Shown here in pieces: positions 1 through 7,162 of a DNA stretch of 15,498 bases (positions within the stretch are counted from its first letter, which is position 1; each line of letters opens with the position of its first letter). A model generated the notes under the pieces. It was not told the origin of the DNA. It did no database searches and saw only the letters and a list, made by a program, of their open reading frames with translations. The translations under genes were made by a program, and so were the position numbers. Source of the DNA: Lachnospiraceae bacterium. GTDB lineage: Bacteria > Bacillota > Clostridia > Lachnospirales > Lachnospiraceae. Location of the stretch: positions 1 through 15,498 of the forward strand of contig CAAFTS010000050.1 of NCBI GenBank assembly GCA_900765975.1. Direction: 5' to 3'.

Positions 1-310
1 TTCCTATCAAGTGCTTATTTTTATCATTCACCAATTCGATTCCGCCCTCTAATACAGATAATTGCTTAACAGCGAATACCGTTGATGAAATTGCCATTAA
101 CATGAGTGCGACAATAAGAAGTCGACCTTTCCAAGTAACTCTTTTTCTTTTTTTATTTTTTGGAATCATTTCCATAACATCCTCAATGGTAGTTTTGTAA
201 TTAAAATTTTGATATATATTTTCAAGTTCATGTTTACTCATGTGTTCTGTCAATAAATCTGTTGCTTCCTCTGAAATTAGATCAAACATCTCGTAATAGC
301 TAATTTTCAT
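1..310 (-). CDS. Membrane-anchored anti-sigma-like protein, N-terminal part (runs off the left edge)
   Basis: About 103 codons are visible on the minus strand, starting at the ATG complementary to 308-310; the 3' end lies outside the window. A strong AGGAGG sits just upstream, inside the end of the sigma factor gene. The first 50 residues are polar and acidic (cytoplasmic part), then a KKRKR basic patch at about residues 53-57, then one hydrophobic segment at about 64-82 (LLIVALMLMAISSTVFAV), after which the chain should be outside the cell. This topology and the 11-bp overlap with an upstream sigma factor gene are typical of clostridial anti-sigma factors, many of which carry a DUF4179-type extracellular domain. 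That domain would be off-window, so the family cannot be confirmed. Inferred role: binding the partner sigma factor at the membrane until a signal frees it. Confidence 0.75.
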   Translation of the reverse strand, partial: MKISYYEMFDLISEEATDLLTEHMSKHELENIYQNFNYKTTIEDVMEMIPKNKKRKRVTWKGRLLIVALMLMAISSTVFAVKQLSVLEGGIELVNDKNKHLIG

Positions 311-845
311 AAATAAAACCTCCTCTCATTAAAAGTTCTTTTAGTTGTTCTCGACTTCTCTTAAGCCAAGTTTTAATCGTTGCTTCTGATTGGTGTTCTT
401 CTTTTGCAATTTGTTTGATTTTTTTCCCTTGAAAATAAAATTTAATTAAAACAATTTGATATTCTGTACGTAATTCTTTCAGCGCAGATAGCAACATGTC
501 ACGTAATTCTATTTTGGAAAAATCGTCATTGACTGTTAAAAAAATATTTTCATCAAGCGGCAAATGTAAAATATTTTTCTTTTTTTCATTTAAAGAAATA
601 TTTCGGGCTATGGTTCCCAAATAGGGCTTAAGGTCAAAATAATTTTGAGTATCTATTTTTTCTGCATTTTCCCAAAGAGTGAAAAATATACTATTAATCA
701 CTGCTTGCATGTCAAGTATATCTGCATATCCCCCTAAAGTATTATAAACAATAGTCGCAACGTAAGCATTATATTGACGTATTATTTCTTCAAGTGCTTC
801 AGGTTCTTTTCTTTTTAAGCGAGTAATTAGTTCAACATACCCCAT
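300..845 (-). CDS. Sigma-70 family RNA polymerase sigma factor (ECF-like)
   Basis: 181 residues, the usual size for a group 4 (ECF) sigma factor with only regions 2 and 4. Residues about 8-90 fit region 2 (core RNA polymerase and -10 binding). Residues about 115-172 fit region 4, with a helix-turn-helix in KKIKQIAKEEHQSEATIKTW followed by a basic RSREQLKELL helix for -35 recognition. The start at 845 has an excellent AGGAGGTGG site 7-8 nt upstream. The stop overlaps the start of the anti-sigma-like gene by 11 bp, which suggests translational coupling and a sigma/anti-sigma pair. The gene is noticeably more AT-rich than the housekeeping genes to its right. The regulon and the inducing signal cannot be read from the sequence. 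Confidence 0.88.
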   Translation of the reverse strand: MGYVELITRLKRKEPEALEEIIRQYNAYVATIVYNTLGGYADILDMQAVINSIFFTLWENAEKIDTQNYFDLKPYLGTIARNISLNEKKKNILHLPLDENIFLTVNDDFSKIELRDMLLSALKELRTEYQIVLIKFYFQGKKIKQIAKEEHQSEATIKTWLKRSREQLKELLMRGGFIYEN

Positions 846-1032
846 AAAACCACCTCCTAATATTATTATAATAGATTTATGCAGTTAATTTCTTACTAAT
901 ATATACAAGCAATTCACTGTAAAAGTTTCATAATATTGCACAAGGGTTCACAGTGTTAATGATAATGGATAACAAGTTGTCAAGAATAAAGATGTAAATT
1001 CAAAATTAGTAGAGTATAATATTTTTTATTAA
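846..1032. other. AT-rich intergenic stretch upstream of the sigma gene
   Basis: No coding sequence is supported here. Apart from the ribosome binding site of the sigma gene (about 851-858), the only candidate signal is a TGAAAC (complement of 925-930) followed 16 bp later by TTGTAT (complement of 903-908) on the minus strand. That resembles an ECF-type promoter and might be an autoregulated start for the sigma gene. The rest is low-complexity AT-rich DNA leading into the transposase scrap. Confidence 0.5.
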
Positions 1033-1239
1033 AGTTTTGTGAACAGAAACATCCAAGCAGAAGGCTCTTTTGGTGAACTGAAACAGGATATGCAGTTTCG
1101 CAGAAATTTGAGTCGTGGCACATCAAATGTTCTTGCGGAAAGTGTTTTGCTGGCAATGGCAAAAAATATAAACAAACTTCATAACAAAATCCAAAAAGGA
1201 AAAACAGGAAGACATTTATTGTCTTTGAAGAGCACATAA
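1033..1239 (+). pseudogene. IS1182-family transposase, C-terminal remnant
   Basis: An open frame after the stop at 1030-1032 encodes about 68 residues matching the extreme C-terminus of IS1182-type DDE transposases: an N-R-x-I-Q-x-E-G-S-F-G block, then LKQDMQFRRNLSRG and NVLAESVLLAMAKNINKLHNKIQ. A full transposase of this family is around 450-550 residues, so nearly all of it, including the bulk of the DDE catalytic core, is missing. There is a stop codon right where the homology begins. The first possible start is a GTG at 1039 with no convincing ribosome binding site. I read this as a decayed insertion sequence end, not a small gene. Family assignment is from memory of the conserved tail. 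Confidence 0.8.
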
Positions 1240-1277
1240 ATTTTGAAACTCTAAAAATTTCTATAAATCTGTTTTAG

Positions 1278-1302
1278 AGCTGTATTAAAATACGGCTTTT
1301 TT
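1278..1302 (+). terminator. Rho-independent terminator after the transposase remnant
   Basis: AGCTGTA at 1278-1284 pairs with TACGGCT at 1291-1297 (one G-U), with a short AT-rich loop, and is followed by a run of six T. It lies 38 bp past the transposase stop and probably belonged to the original insertion sequence. Confidence 0.7.
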
Positions 1303-1355
1303 GTATCCCTTATTCTTTTTCAATAGAAATAATACTGCTATATAGCAAAAGTAGC

Positions 1356-1401
1356 AAAAAGAAAACTGCCGCTTCACGATTTATTTATCGTAAAGCGACA
1401 G
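1356..1401 (-). terminator. Rho-independent terminator of the scaffold/GGGtGRT operon
   Basis: On the minus strand, 15 bases at 1401-1387 pair with 1380-1366 (two positions are G-U wobbles) around a 6-nt loop, followed by a TTTTCTTTTT tract (1365-1356). It lies about 40 bp past the stop of the GGGtGRT gene and marks the end of that transcription unit. Confidence 0.85.
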
Positions 1402-1438
1402 CCCTAGAAAAAATAAAATTTTTAATCCTTATAATTCC

Positions 1439-2449
1439 TTAGAATTTTCCTTCTTTTGCTGCTTCTTCAATAGAAACTGCTACTGCAACAGTCATACCAA
1501 CCATTGGGTTGTTACCTGCTCCGATCAGACCCATCATTTCAACGTGAGCCGGTACAGATGAAGAACCTGCGAACTGTGCATCAGAGTGCATACGTCCAAG
1601 TGTATCTGTCATACCATAAGAAGCCGGTCCTGCTGCCATGTTGTCTGGATGAAGTGTACGTCCTGTACCACCACCTGAAGCAACTGAGAAATATTTCTTA
1701 CCCTGCTCGATACATTCTTTTTTGTATGTACCTGCAACTGGATGCTGGAAACGTGTCGGGTTTGTAGAGTTACCTGTAATAGATACGTCTACTCCCTCTT
1801 TGTGCATGATTGCAACACCTTCACGAACATCATTTGCTCCGTAGCAGTTTACTTTTGCACGAAGTCCTTCTGAATAAGGTGTTCTTGCAACTTCTTTCAA
1901 TTCACCTGTGTAGTAGTCATACTCTGTCTCTACATATGTAAATCCGTTAATTCTGGAAATGATCTTTGCAGCATCTTTTCCAAGTCCGTTCAAAATAACA
2001 CGAAGTGGTTTCTTACGAACTTTGTTTGCTTTCTCAGCGATACCGATAGCACCCTCTGCTGCTGCGAAAGATTCGTGTCCTGCCAAGAATGCGAAACAAT
2101 CTGTTTCTTCTTCCAGAAGCATCTTTCCAAGGTTACCATGTCCCAGACCTACTTTACGCTGATCTGCTACAGATCCCGGAATACAGAAAGCCTGAAGACC
2201 TTCTCCGATTGCTGCTGCTGCATCTGCTGCTGTCTTGCATCCTTTTTTGATTGCAATTGCTGCACCTACAATATAAGCCCAGCATGCATTTTCAAAACAG
2301 ATTGGCTGAATGCCTTTTACCTGATTGTAAACATCTAATCCGGCATCTTTTGTAATCTTCTCTGCCTCTTCGATAGAAGCAATGCCATAGCTGTTCAAAA
2401 CTTCATTGATTTTATCAATTCTTCTTTCATATGATTCAAATAAAGCCAT
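1439..2449 (-). CDS. GGGtGRT family protein (function unknown)
   Basis: 336 residues, the usual length for the Pfam family named after its GGGtGRT motif, seen here as GGGTGRT at residues 259-265. Around it are other long conserved-looking glycine-rich blocks: GLGHGNLGKMLLEEETDCF (101-119), ITGNSTNPTRFQHPVAG (224-240) and LHPDNMAAGPASYGMTDTLG (266-285). Seven cysteines (51, 56, 71, 89, 118, 202, 246) are available for metal or redox chemistry. There is no signal peptide or membrane segment, so it is probably cytoplasmic. The start at 2449 has an AGAGGAGGAC ribosome binding site. It follows the NifU-like scaffold gene after a 36-bp gap in one operon. No biochemical function is known to me. The fixed pairing with an Fe-S scaffold suggests it receives, carries or uses a cluster; that is inference. 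Confidence 0.92.
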   Translation of the reverse strand: MALFESYERRIDKINEVLNSYGIASIEEAEKITKDAGLDVYNQVKGIQPICFENACWAYIVGAAIAIKKGCKTAADAAAAIGEGLQAFCIPGSVADQRKVGLGHGNLGKMLLEEETDCFAFLAGHESFAAAEGAIGIAEKANKVRKKPLRVILNGLGKDAAKIISRINGFTYVETEYDYYTGELKEVARTPYSEGLRAKVNCYGANDVREGVAIMHKEGVDVSITGNSTNPTRFQHPVAGTYKKECIEQGKKYFSVASGGGTGRTLHPDNMAAGPASYGMTDTLGRMHSDAQFAGSSSVPAHVEMMGLIGAGNNPMVGMTVAVAVSIEEAAKEGKF

Positions 2450-2485
2450 TTAATTGTCCTCCTCTATAATTGCTTACTATCCAAA

Positions 2486-3178
2486 TTACTCTTTACGTGG
2501 ATCGATAATCTTCACTGCGTCAGCCACACGTCCGTACTGTCCTTTTGCTTTTTCCCATGCATCATTCGGAGTATCGCCTGCTTTGATAAAGTCTGTGAAT
2601 TTGCCAAGGCTTACGAACTGGTATCCGATAATTTCATTATTCTCATCAAGAGCGATTCCTGTTACATATCCTTCTGCCATCTCAAGGTAACGAGGTCCTT
2701 TTGCCAGAGTTCCGTACATTGTACCAACCTGTGAACGAAGTCCTTTACCAAGATCTTCCAGACCTGCACCAATCGGAAGTCCGTCCTCAGAGAATGCACT
2801 CTGTGTTCTTCCGTAAACGATCTGAAGGAATAATTCTCTCATTGCTGTATTGATTGCATCACAAACAAGGTCTGTATTCAATGCTTCCAAAATTGTCTTT
2901 CCTGGAAGGATTTCAGATGCCATTGCTGCTGAATGTGTCATACCTGAACATCCGATTGTCTCTACGAGAGCTTCCTGGATAATACCGTCTTTTACATTCA
3001 GAGTCAGCTTACAGGTACCCTGCTGCGGAGCACACCAGCCAACACCATGTGTCAAGCCGGAAATATCTTTTACTTCTTTTGCTTTTACCCATTTTGCTTC
3101 TTCCGGAATCGGAGCCGGTCCGTGATTCGCACCCTGTGCCACCGGACACATCATTTCTACTTCATGTGAATAAATCAT
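2486..3178 (-). CDS. NifU/IscU-like iron-sulfur cluster assembly scaffold protein
   Basis: 230 residues from the ATG complementary to 3176-3178, chosen because GAAAGGAGT lies at the right distance upstream and because residues before it (the frame is open to 3244) do not look like the family. The GCSGMTHSAAMASEILPGKTILEAL segment (76-100) matches the central cysteine block of IscU/NifU scaffolds. Cysteines are at 11, 49, 56, 77 and 106. The C-terminal cysteine block of classical IscU (HCSxLA) is not visible; the corresponding part reads GAGLEDLGKGLRS. So this is a divergent scaffold and may not be the general one. No cysteine desulfurase or Suf gene is in the window. It is the first gene of a two-gene unit with the GGGtGRT gene. 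Assignment to the scaffold superfamily is firm; the client is unknown. Confidence 0.88.
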   Translation of the reverse strand: MIYSHEVEMMCPVAQGANHGPAPIPEEAKWVKAKEVKDISGLTHGVGWCAPQQGTCKLTLNVKDGIIQEALVETIGCSGMTHSAAMASEILPGKTILEALNTDLVCDAINTAMRELFLQIVYGRTQSAFSEDGLPIGAGLEDLGKGLRSQVGTMYGTLAKGPRYLEMAEGYVTGIALDENNEIIGYQFVSLGKFTDFIKAGDTPNDAWEKAKGQYGRVADAVKIIDPRKE

Positions 3179-3254
3179 GTTAATACTCCTTTCAAATATG
3201 AATGATTTTTCTCCTGTATAATGTTGATAAAATTTTAACATCACACTTATTTTT

Positions 3255-3283
3255 ATTTTCGCACAAAATCGTCTCTACGTCAA
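3255..3283 (-). promoter_or_regulatory. Candidate sigma-A promoter of the scaffold/GGGtGRT operon
   Basis: On the minus strand TTGACG (complement of 3278-3283), a 17-bp spacer ending in TGC, then GAAAAT (complement of 3255-3260). The -35 is good, and the weak -10 is helped by the extended TGn. It predicts a leader of about 70 nt before the start at 3178 and makes the longer reading from 3244 unlikely. Confidence 0.5.
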
Positions 3284-3354
3284 TTGTCACTTTCTACAAG
3301 TTTTGACATTCTTGAAACTATTTCTTTGCTTTCGGCATCTGATGCCATGTTTCC

Positions 3355-3897
3355 TCACATTCCACCCTCAGTCAATACCTGCTTGTTTTTCAAAACATAA
3401 TCCATAAGGGAAATAATAGTCAAAGCAAGTGCAATCCAAATCAGAACATTTCCGATTAGGTCAAAAACTCCGCCCAGATCCATAATTAAAACGATAATCA
3501 TCGCCATCTGAAACACTGTTTTAAACTTTCCCCAGTAACTTGCAGCAATAACAATTCCATTATCCGAAGCCACCAGACGGAATCCGCTAATAATAAACTC
3601 TCTTGCTATGATCACAATTACAATCCATGCAGCAAGCTTTTTCATTTCAACCAAACAGATCATAGCTGAACATACCAATAGTTTATCCGCCAAAGGATCC
3701 ATAAACTTTCCAAAATTTGTAACCAGATTGTATTTTCTTGCAATCTTTCCATCCAAAAGATCTGTTAAACTGGCAATACAAAACAAAATAAGCGCTATCC
3801 ACTTATTTGCTGCTCCTCCTACATCTGTCAACATAAAGAATACAAAAAATGGAACCATAATGATTCTAAGTACCGTTAATTTATTGGGCAAATTCAT
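3355..3897 (-). CDS. pgsA: CDP-diacylglycerol--glycerol-3-phosphate 3-phosphatidyltransferase
   Basis: 180-residue integral membrane enzyme of the CDP-alcohol phosphotransferase family. It transfers a phosphatidyl group from CDP-diacylglycerol to glycerol-3-phosphate, the committed step to phosphatidylglycerol and cardiolipin. The full family signature is present: D46, D49, G50, A53, R54, G63, D67 and D71 in the DLLDGKIARKY / GKFMDPLAD region. Several hydrophobic segments surround it (about 8-24, 31-45, 74-97, 128-145, 149-166). The N-terminal MNLPNKLTVLRI is typical of PgsA. The start overlaps the rimO stop in an ATGA, so the two are translationally coupled. The phosphatidylglycerol-phosphate product is preferred over phosphatidylserine on length and N-terminus. 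Confidence 0.95.
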   Translation of the reverse strand: MNLPNKLTVLRIIMVPFFVFFMLTDVGGAANKWIALILFCIASLTDLLDGKIARKYNLVTNFGKFMDPLADKLLVCSAMICLVEMKKLAAWIVIVIIAREFIISGFRLVASDNGIVIAASYWGKFKTVFQMAMIIVLIMDLGGVFDLIGNVLIWIALALTIISLMDYVLKNKQVLTEGGM

Positions 3898-5219
3898 TCT
3901 ACTAATCCTCCTATTAAATCATACTCTAACGCACCGGTTACTTCCACCTTTGCAAAATCTCCCGACATCAGTTCTTCTCCGGTCTCCACAAAGATCAATC
4001 CGTCAATGTTAGGGGCATCCCTGTATGTTCTTCCGACATAAACTGCCTCGTCTGCAACTTTGCCTTCGATCATTACAAGAACTTCTCTTCCTGTCATATT
4101 TTCTGCTGCCTCGAAAGCAATCTCCTGCTGCAGCTCCATCAACTCAGCCTGCCGATCTTCCTTAACATCTTCATCAATCTGATCCAGCATCATAGCCGCA
4201 GGAGTATCCTCTTCCGGTGAATAGGTAAAAACACCCAGCCGGTCAAATTCCATTTCATTTACAAAACGATACAGCTCTTCATGTTGTTCCTGTGTCTCGC
4301 CCGGAAATCCGGTAATCAAGGTTGTTCTCAAACATATGTCCGGTATCTCTCGACGCAGTTTTGTAATAATATCAATCAATTCCTGTTTCGAAGTCCTCCG
4401 TCCCATACGCTTTAAGATCTCGTCATTTGCATGTTGTATTGGAAGATCAAGATAATGACAAATCTTAGGTTCTTCTTTTATCACCTGGATCAAATCATCA
4501 TAAATTTCTTCTGGATAACAATACATTACGCGAATCCAACGTATACCGCTGATTTTACATAATTCTCTCAACAAAATATGTAGTGACTTTTTGCCATACA
4601 GGTCTTTCCCATACAATGTTGTTTCCTGCGCTACTAGTATTAGTTCTTTCACGCCTTGTTCTGCCAGTTCCTGGGCTTCTTCGATCAATTGTTCCATCGG
4701 AACACTCCGAAATCGCCCTCTGATTTTTGGAATAATGCAATACGTACAATGCTTATCACAGCCCTCTGCAATTTTCAAATAAGCAAAATGCCCGCCTGTT
4801 GTAATCTGCCGTTTTGCAGAAATCCGAGGGAGGAGATCCAAAGGTTCCATTTTCACAGAAGGGGTTCCCGCCAAAGCTTTCTGAATCGCATCTAAAATCT
4901 GGTCATATGCTGTCGTACCAAGTACCGCATCCACTTCAGGAATCTCTTCCAGAATCTCCTGTCGGTATCTTTGTGCCAGACAGCCGGTAACGATCAGTGC
5001 CTTTAAACTGCCATTTTCTTTGTACTTTGCCATATCCAGTATATTTTGAATACTTTCTTCTTTCGCATCATGGATGAAACAACAGGTATTGATCACAATG
5101 ATCTCCGCCTCTGTTTCATCATTTGTCATCTCGTAACCTGAAGATGTCAAAAGTCCTAACATAGCCTCTGTATCTGTCAGGTTCTTATCACATCCGAGTG
5201 AAATAAATAATATTTTCAT
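3894..5219 (-). CDS. rimO: Ribosomal protein S12 (aspartate) methylthiotransferase
   Basis: 441 residues, the normal length of RimO. This radical-SAM enzyme adds a methylthio group to the conserved aspartate of S12. The N-terminal MTTase domain (UPF0004) carries cysteines 10, 46 and 80 for one 4Fe-4S cluster; the ISLGCDKN start with aspartate after the first Cys separates RimO from the tRNA enzyme MiaB. The radical-SAM triad C154-x3-C158-x2-C161 (AEGCDKHCTYC) follows, and a TRAM-like domain fills the last 65 or so residues. A GTGGAGAT site precedes the start. It lies 74 bp after rpoZ, with a hairpin between, and overlaps pgsA by 4 bp. Confidence 0.96.
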   Translation of the reverse strand: MKILFISLGCDKNLTDTEAMLGLLTSSGYEMTNDETEAEIIVINTCCFIHDAKEESIQNILDMAKYKENGSLKALIVTGCLAQRYRQEILEEIPEVDAVLGTTAYDQILDAIQKALAGTPSVKMEPLDLLPRISAKRQITTGGHFAYLKIAEGCDKHCTYCIIPKIRGRFRSVPMEQLIEEAQELAEQGVKELILVAQETTLYGKDLYGKKSLHILLRELCKISGIRWIRVMYCYPEEIYDDLIQVIKEEPKICHYLDLPIQHANDEILKRMGRRTSKQELIDIITKLRREIPDICLRTTLITGFPGETQEQHEELYRFVNEMEFDRLGVFTYSPEEDTPAAMMLDQIDEDVKEDRQAELMELQQEIAFEAAENMTGREVLVMIEGKVADEAVYVGRTYRDAPNIDGLIFVETGEELMSGDFAKVEVTGALEYDLIGGLVE

Positions 5220-5257
5220 AAAAAATCTCCACTTTGATATTTATCTGTTTTTACTCG

Positions 5258-5289
5258 AAAGGCAGATACCACACGTAGCATCTGCCTTT
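5258..5289 (-). terminator. Intercistronic hairpin between rpoZ and rimO (weak terminator or processing site)
   Basis: A perfect 10-bp stem, 5258-5267 against 5280-5289, with a 12-nt loop, begins 4 bp after the rpoZ stop. On the minus strand the T run is only three bases, ending inside the stem, so termination is probably partial and rimO-pgsA may be read through at a reduced level. No obvious sigma-A promoter for rimO was found in the remaining 40 bp. Confidence 0.5.
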
Positions 5290-5293
5290 TGAC

Positions 5294-5587
5294 TTATTCT
5301 TCAACCGTTTCTTCCACCGGTGTTTCTTCGCTAATCTCCTCTGTTTCCTCCTGTGCACCTTCTGCAAGGATCTTTAACTTTCCATTATTCAACTCATCAA
5401 TGGCAACAGACAACGGTTTTGCCCCGGCTTTTGCATCTACCATCGCCTCATCTCCATCAATAATCTGTCTTGCTCTTTTAGAAGTTGCGAGAACGATGGA
5501 GTATCTGCTATTAACTACCTTTGTTTCGCCCTCTTCAACGTCCTTATTTACTACCTTCATCAAATCTGTATAAGATGGATGCAACAT
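5294..5587 (-). CDS. rpoZ: DNA-directed RNA polymerase omega subunit
   Basis: 97 residues. Omega helps fold and recruit the beta-prime subunit. The N-terminal MLHPSYTDLM and the RYSIVLATSKRARQI helix (about residues 28-42) are the conserved omega core; an acidic tail of Glu, Thr and Val ends the protein. The frame is open upstream to 5704, but that part overlaps gmk out of frame. The start at 5587 is preferred because GAAAGGAG lies about 9 nt ahead and homology begins exactly there. The gmk stop sits between this ribosome binding site and the start, so translation is probably coupled. The order gmk-rpoZ is conserved in many Firmicutes. Confidence 0.95.
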   Translation of the reverse strand: MLHPSYTDLMKVVNKDVEEGETKVVNSRYSIVLATSKRARQIIDGDEAMVDAKAGAKPLSVAIDELNNGKLKILAEGAQEETEEISEETPVEETVEE

Positions 5588-5589
5588 AT

Positions 5590-6225
5590 TTAATTTTCTC
5601 CTTTCAGACCTCTTAATCCTTCTTTTAAATACTCTATAAACGCCGTATTTCTCTGCGTTCTGAAATGTTCTGCACAGATAATTCCATGCATCACTTCCAC
5701 GCATGCCTCCAGTTCATCATTGACAACCAGATAATCATATGCTTCCATTCCCTCTGACTCTTCTACTGCCCGGCTCAGTCTGGATTGAATTACATCCATA
5801 CTTTCTGTACCTCTGCCCACCAAACGTCGCTTCAATTCTTCTGCACTCGGTGGCACAACAAATAATAGAAGTGTATTAGGAAATGCCTGTTTCACTTTCA
5901 AAGCCCCTTGGATTTCAATCTCCAATATAACATCTTTTCCGGCATTAAGCTGTTCTTCTACGTATGCTTTCGGCGTTCCATAATAATTTTCCACATACTT
6001 AGCATACTCTATCAATTCCGCTTTCGCAATCATTTTTTCAAATTCTTCTTTTGTTTTGAAAAAATATTCTCTTCCGTCTACTTCCCCTTCCCGCGGCTTA
6101 CGTGTTGTCGCAGAAATAGAAAGCGCATACTGATCCTCATACTTTTCCAGCATCCGTTTCATCAAAGTTCCTTTGCCAGCTCCTGAAAATCCGGACACTA
6201 CGATTAAGATACCCTTCTTCTCCAT
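5590..6225 (-). CDS. gmk: Guanylate kinase
   Basis: 211 residues. It phosphorylates GMP to GDP with ATP. The P-loop GFSGAGKGT is at residues 12-20, followed by the GMP-binding segment SISATTRKPREGEVDGREYFF (about 36-56) and the lid region near RLVGRGTES. The length is typical. The start at 6225 uses AGGAGA placed across the yicC stop codon, with only 10 bp between the two genes, so it is cotranscribed with yicC upstream and rpoZ downstream. Confidence 0.97.
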   Translation of the reverse strand: MEKKGILIVVSGFSGAGKGTLMKRMLEKYEDQYALSISATTRKPREGEVDGREYFFKTKEEFEKMIAKAELIEYAKYVENYYGTPKAYVEEQLNAGKDVILEIEIQGALKVKQAFPNTLLLFVVPPSAEELKRRLVGRGTESMDVIQSRLSRAVEESEGMEAYDYLVVNDELEACVEVMHGIICAEHFRTQRNTAFIEYLKEGLRGLKGEN

Positions 6226-6235
6226 CCTTCTTCTC

Positions 6236-7114
6236 CTACTCGATATTCTGAATTTGTTCCCTTACTTTTTCAATCTCTGTCTTTAAATCAATCGCATAAT
6301 TTGAAATTTCCAGATCATTTGCCTTTGACAATGTCGTATTTGCTTCCCGGTTCATCTCCTGTGCAATAAAGTCCAGCTTTCGTCCAATCCCCTCGGATAG
6401 CTCCAATGTATCTCTCATATGAGAAATGTGACTCTTCAAACGAACAATTTCTTCATCTGTACATATCTTATCTGCGAACAAAATAACTTCTGCCGCAATA
6501 CGGCTTTCCTCGATCTGTGTATCTGCAAGAAGATCTTTCATCTTTTCTTCCAGCTTCGCCCGATACTGCGCTATAATTTCCGGAGAATGTTCTTCAATTC
6601 TGGAAACAAGACTTTCCATATGTTCCAGTTTTCCTAAAATATCCTTCTTTAAATGTTCGCCCTCAACAGTTCTTGTCTCGGCCAACTGCTGAAACGCTCC
6701 TTCCAACGCTGCTTTCAGCCCTTTCCAAAGTTCCTCTTCGTCCTCTGGCTGAGCCTCCATCACCAGTACCTCCGGACACTGCGCCAAAACGGATGCGCTC
6801 AGATCATCCTCTATTCCAAACTCCTCGCTCATCTGCCGGAAATACTTCACATACTCTGCTGCCAGAACCGGATGATATTTCAACGCCTTCTGTTCTTCTG
6901 CGGAATCCTCATAAGAAATAAAAATATCCACTTTTCCACGCGTCGCATATTCCTTCAAAAGCGCGCGAATCGACGTTTCAAAAAAATTTAATTTCTTAGG
7001 CATCCGGATGTTTACATCCAAATATCTATGATTCACACTTTTCAGCTCTACTGTAAACTTTTTGGAATCCTGCTGATACTCACACCTTCCAAAACCTGTC
7101 ATACTTTTTATCAT
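6236..7114 (-). CDS. yicC: YicC/YloC family endoribonuclease
   Basis: 292 residues from the ATG complementary to 7112-7114. The conserved N-terminus MIKSMTGFGR starts exactly there, preceded by AGAGGA, and the open extension to 7243 is ruled out because the promoter at 7163-7191 lies inside it. The YicC N-terminal domain covers about 1-155, including SVNHRYLDVNIRMP. The C-terminal DUF1732 domain covers about 205-292, with EEIVRLKSHISHM and GRKLDFIAQEMNREANT. Members from B. subtilis (YloC) and E. coli have been reported as endoribonucleases or RNA-turnover factors; the target here is unknown. It is the first gene of yicC-gmk-rpoZ. In B. subtilis the same neighbours appear, with remA between yicC and gmk; here there is no room for remA. 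Confidence 0.93.
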   Translation of the reverse strand: MIKSMTGFGRCEYQQDSKKFTVELKSVNHRYLDVNIRMPKKLNFFETSIRALLKEYATRGKVDIFISYEDSAEEQKALKYHPVLAAEYVKYFRQMSEEFGIEDDLSASVLAQCPEVLVMEAQPEDEEELWKGLKAALEGAFQQLAETRTVEGEHLKKDILGKLEHMESLVSRIEEHSPEIIAQYRAKLEEKMKDLLADTQIEESRIAAEVILFADKICTDEEIVRLKSHISHMRDTLELSEGIGRKLDFIAQEMNREANTTLSKANDLEISNYAIDLKTEIEKVREQIQNIE

Positions 7115-7162
7115 GCTCTTATCCTCTGTATTCGTAATTTTTACAATAGCTTCTTCGTGCAC

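Noticed and set aside
859..873. TATAAT-like sequence right before the sigma gene as its -10 box
   Set aside because: Transcription would start within the ribosome binding site, and no -35 lies at a proper distance.
3179..3244. 22-residue N-terminal extension of the scaffold protein
   Set aside because: It starts only about 4 nt after the predicted transcription start, has no ribosome binding site and does not look like the family; a good site precedes 3178.
5588..5704. 39-residue N-terminal extension of the omega subunit
   Set aside because: It lies out of frame inside gmk; omega homology and a ribosome binding site begin at 5587.
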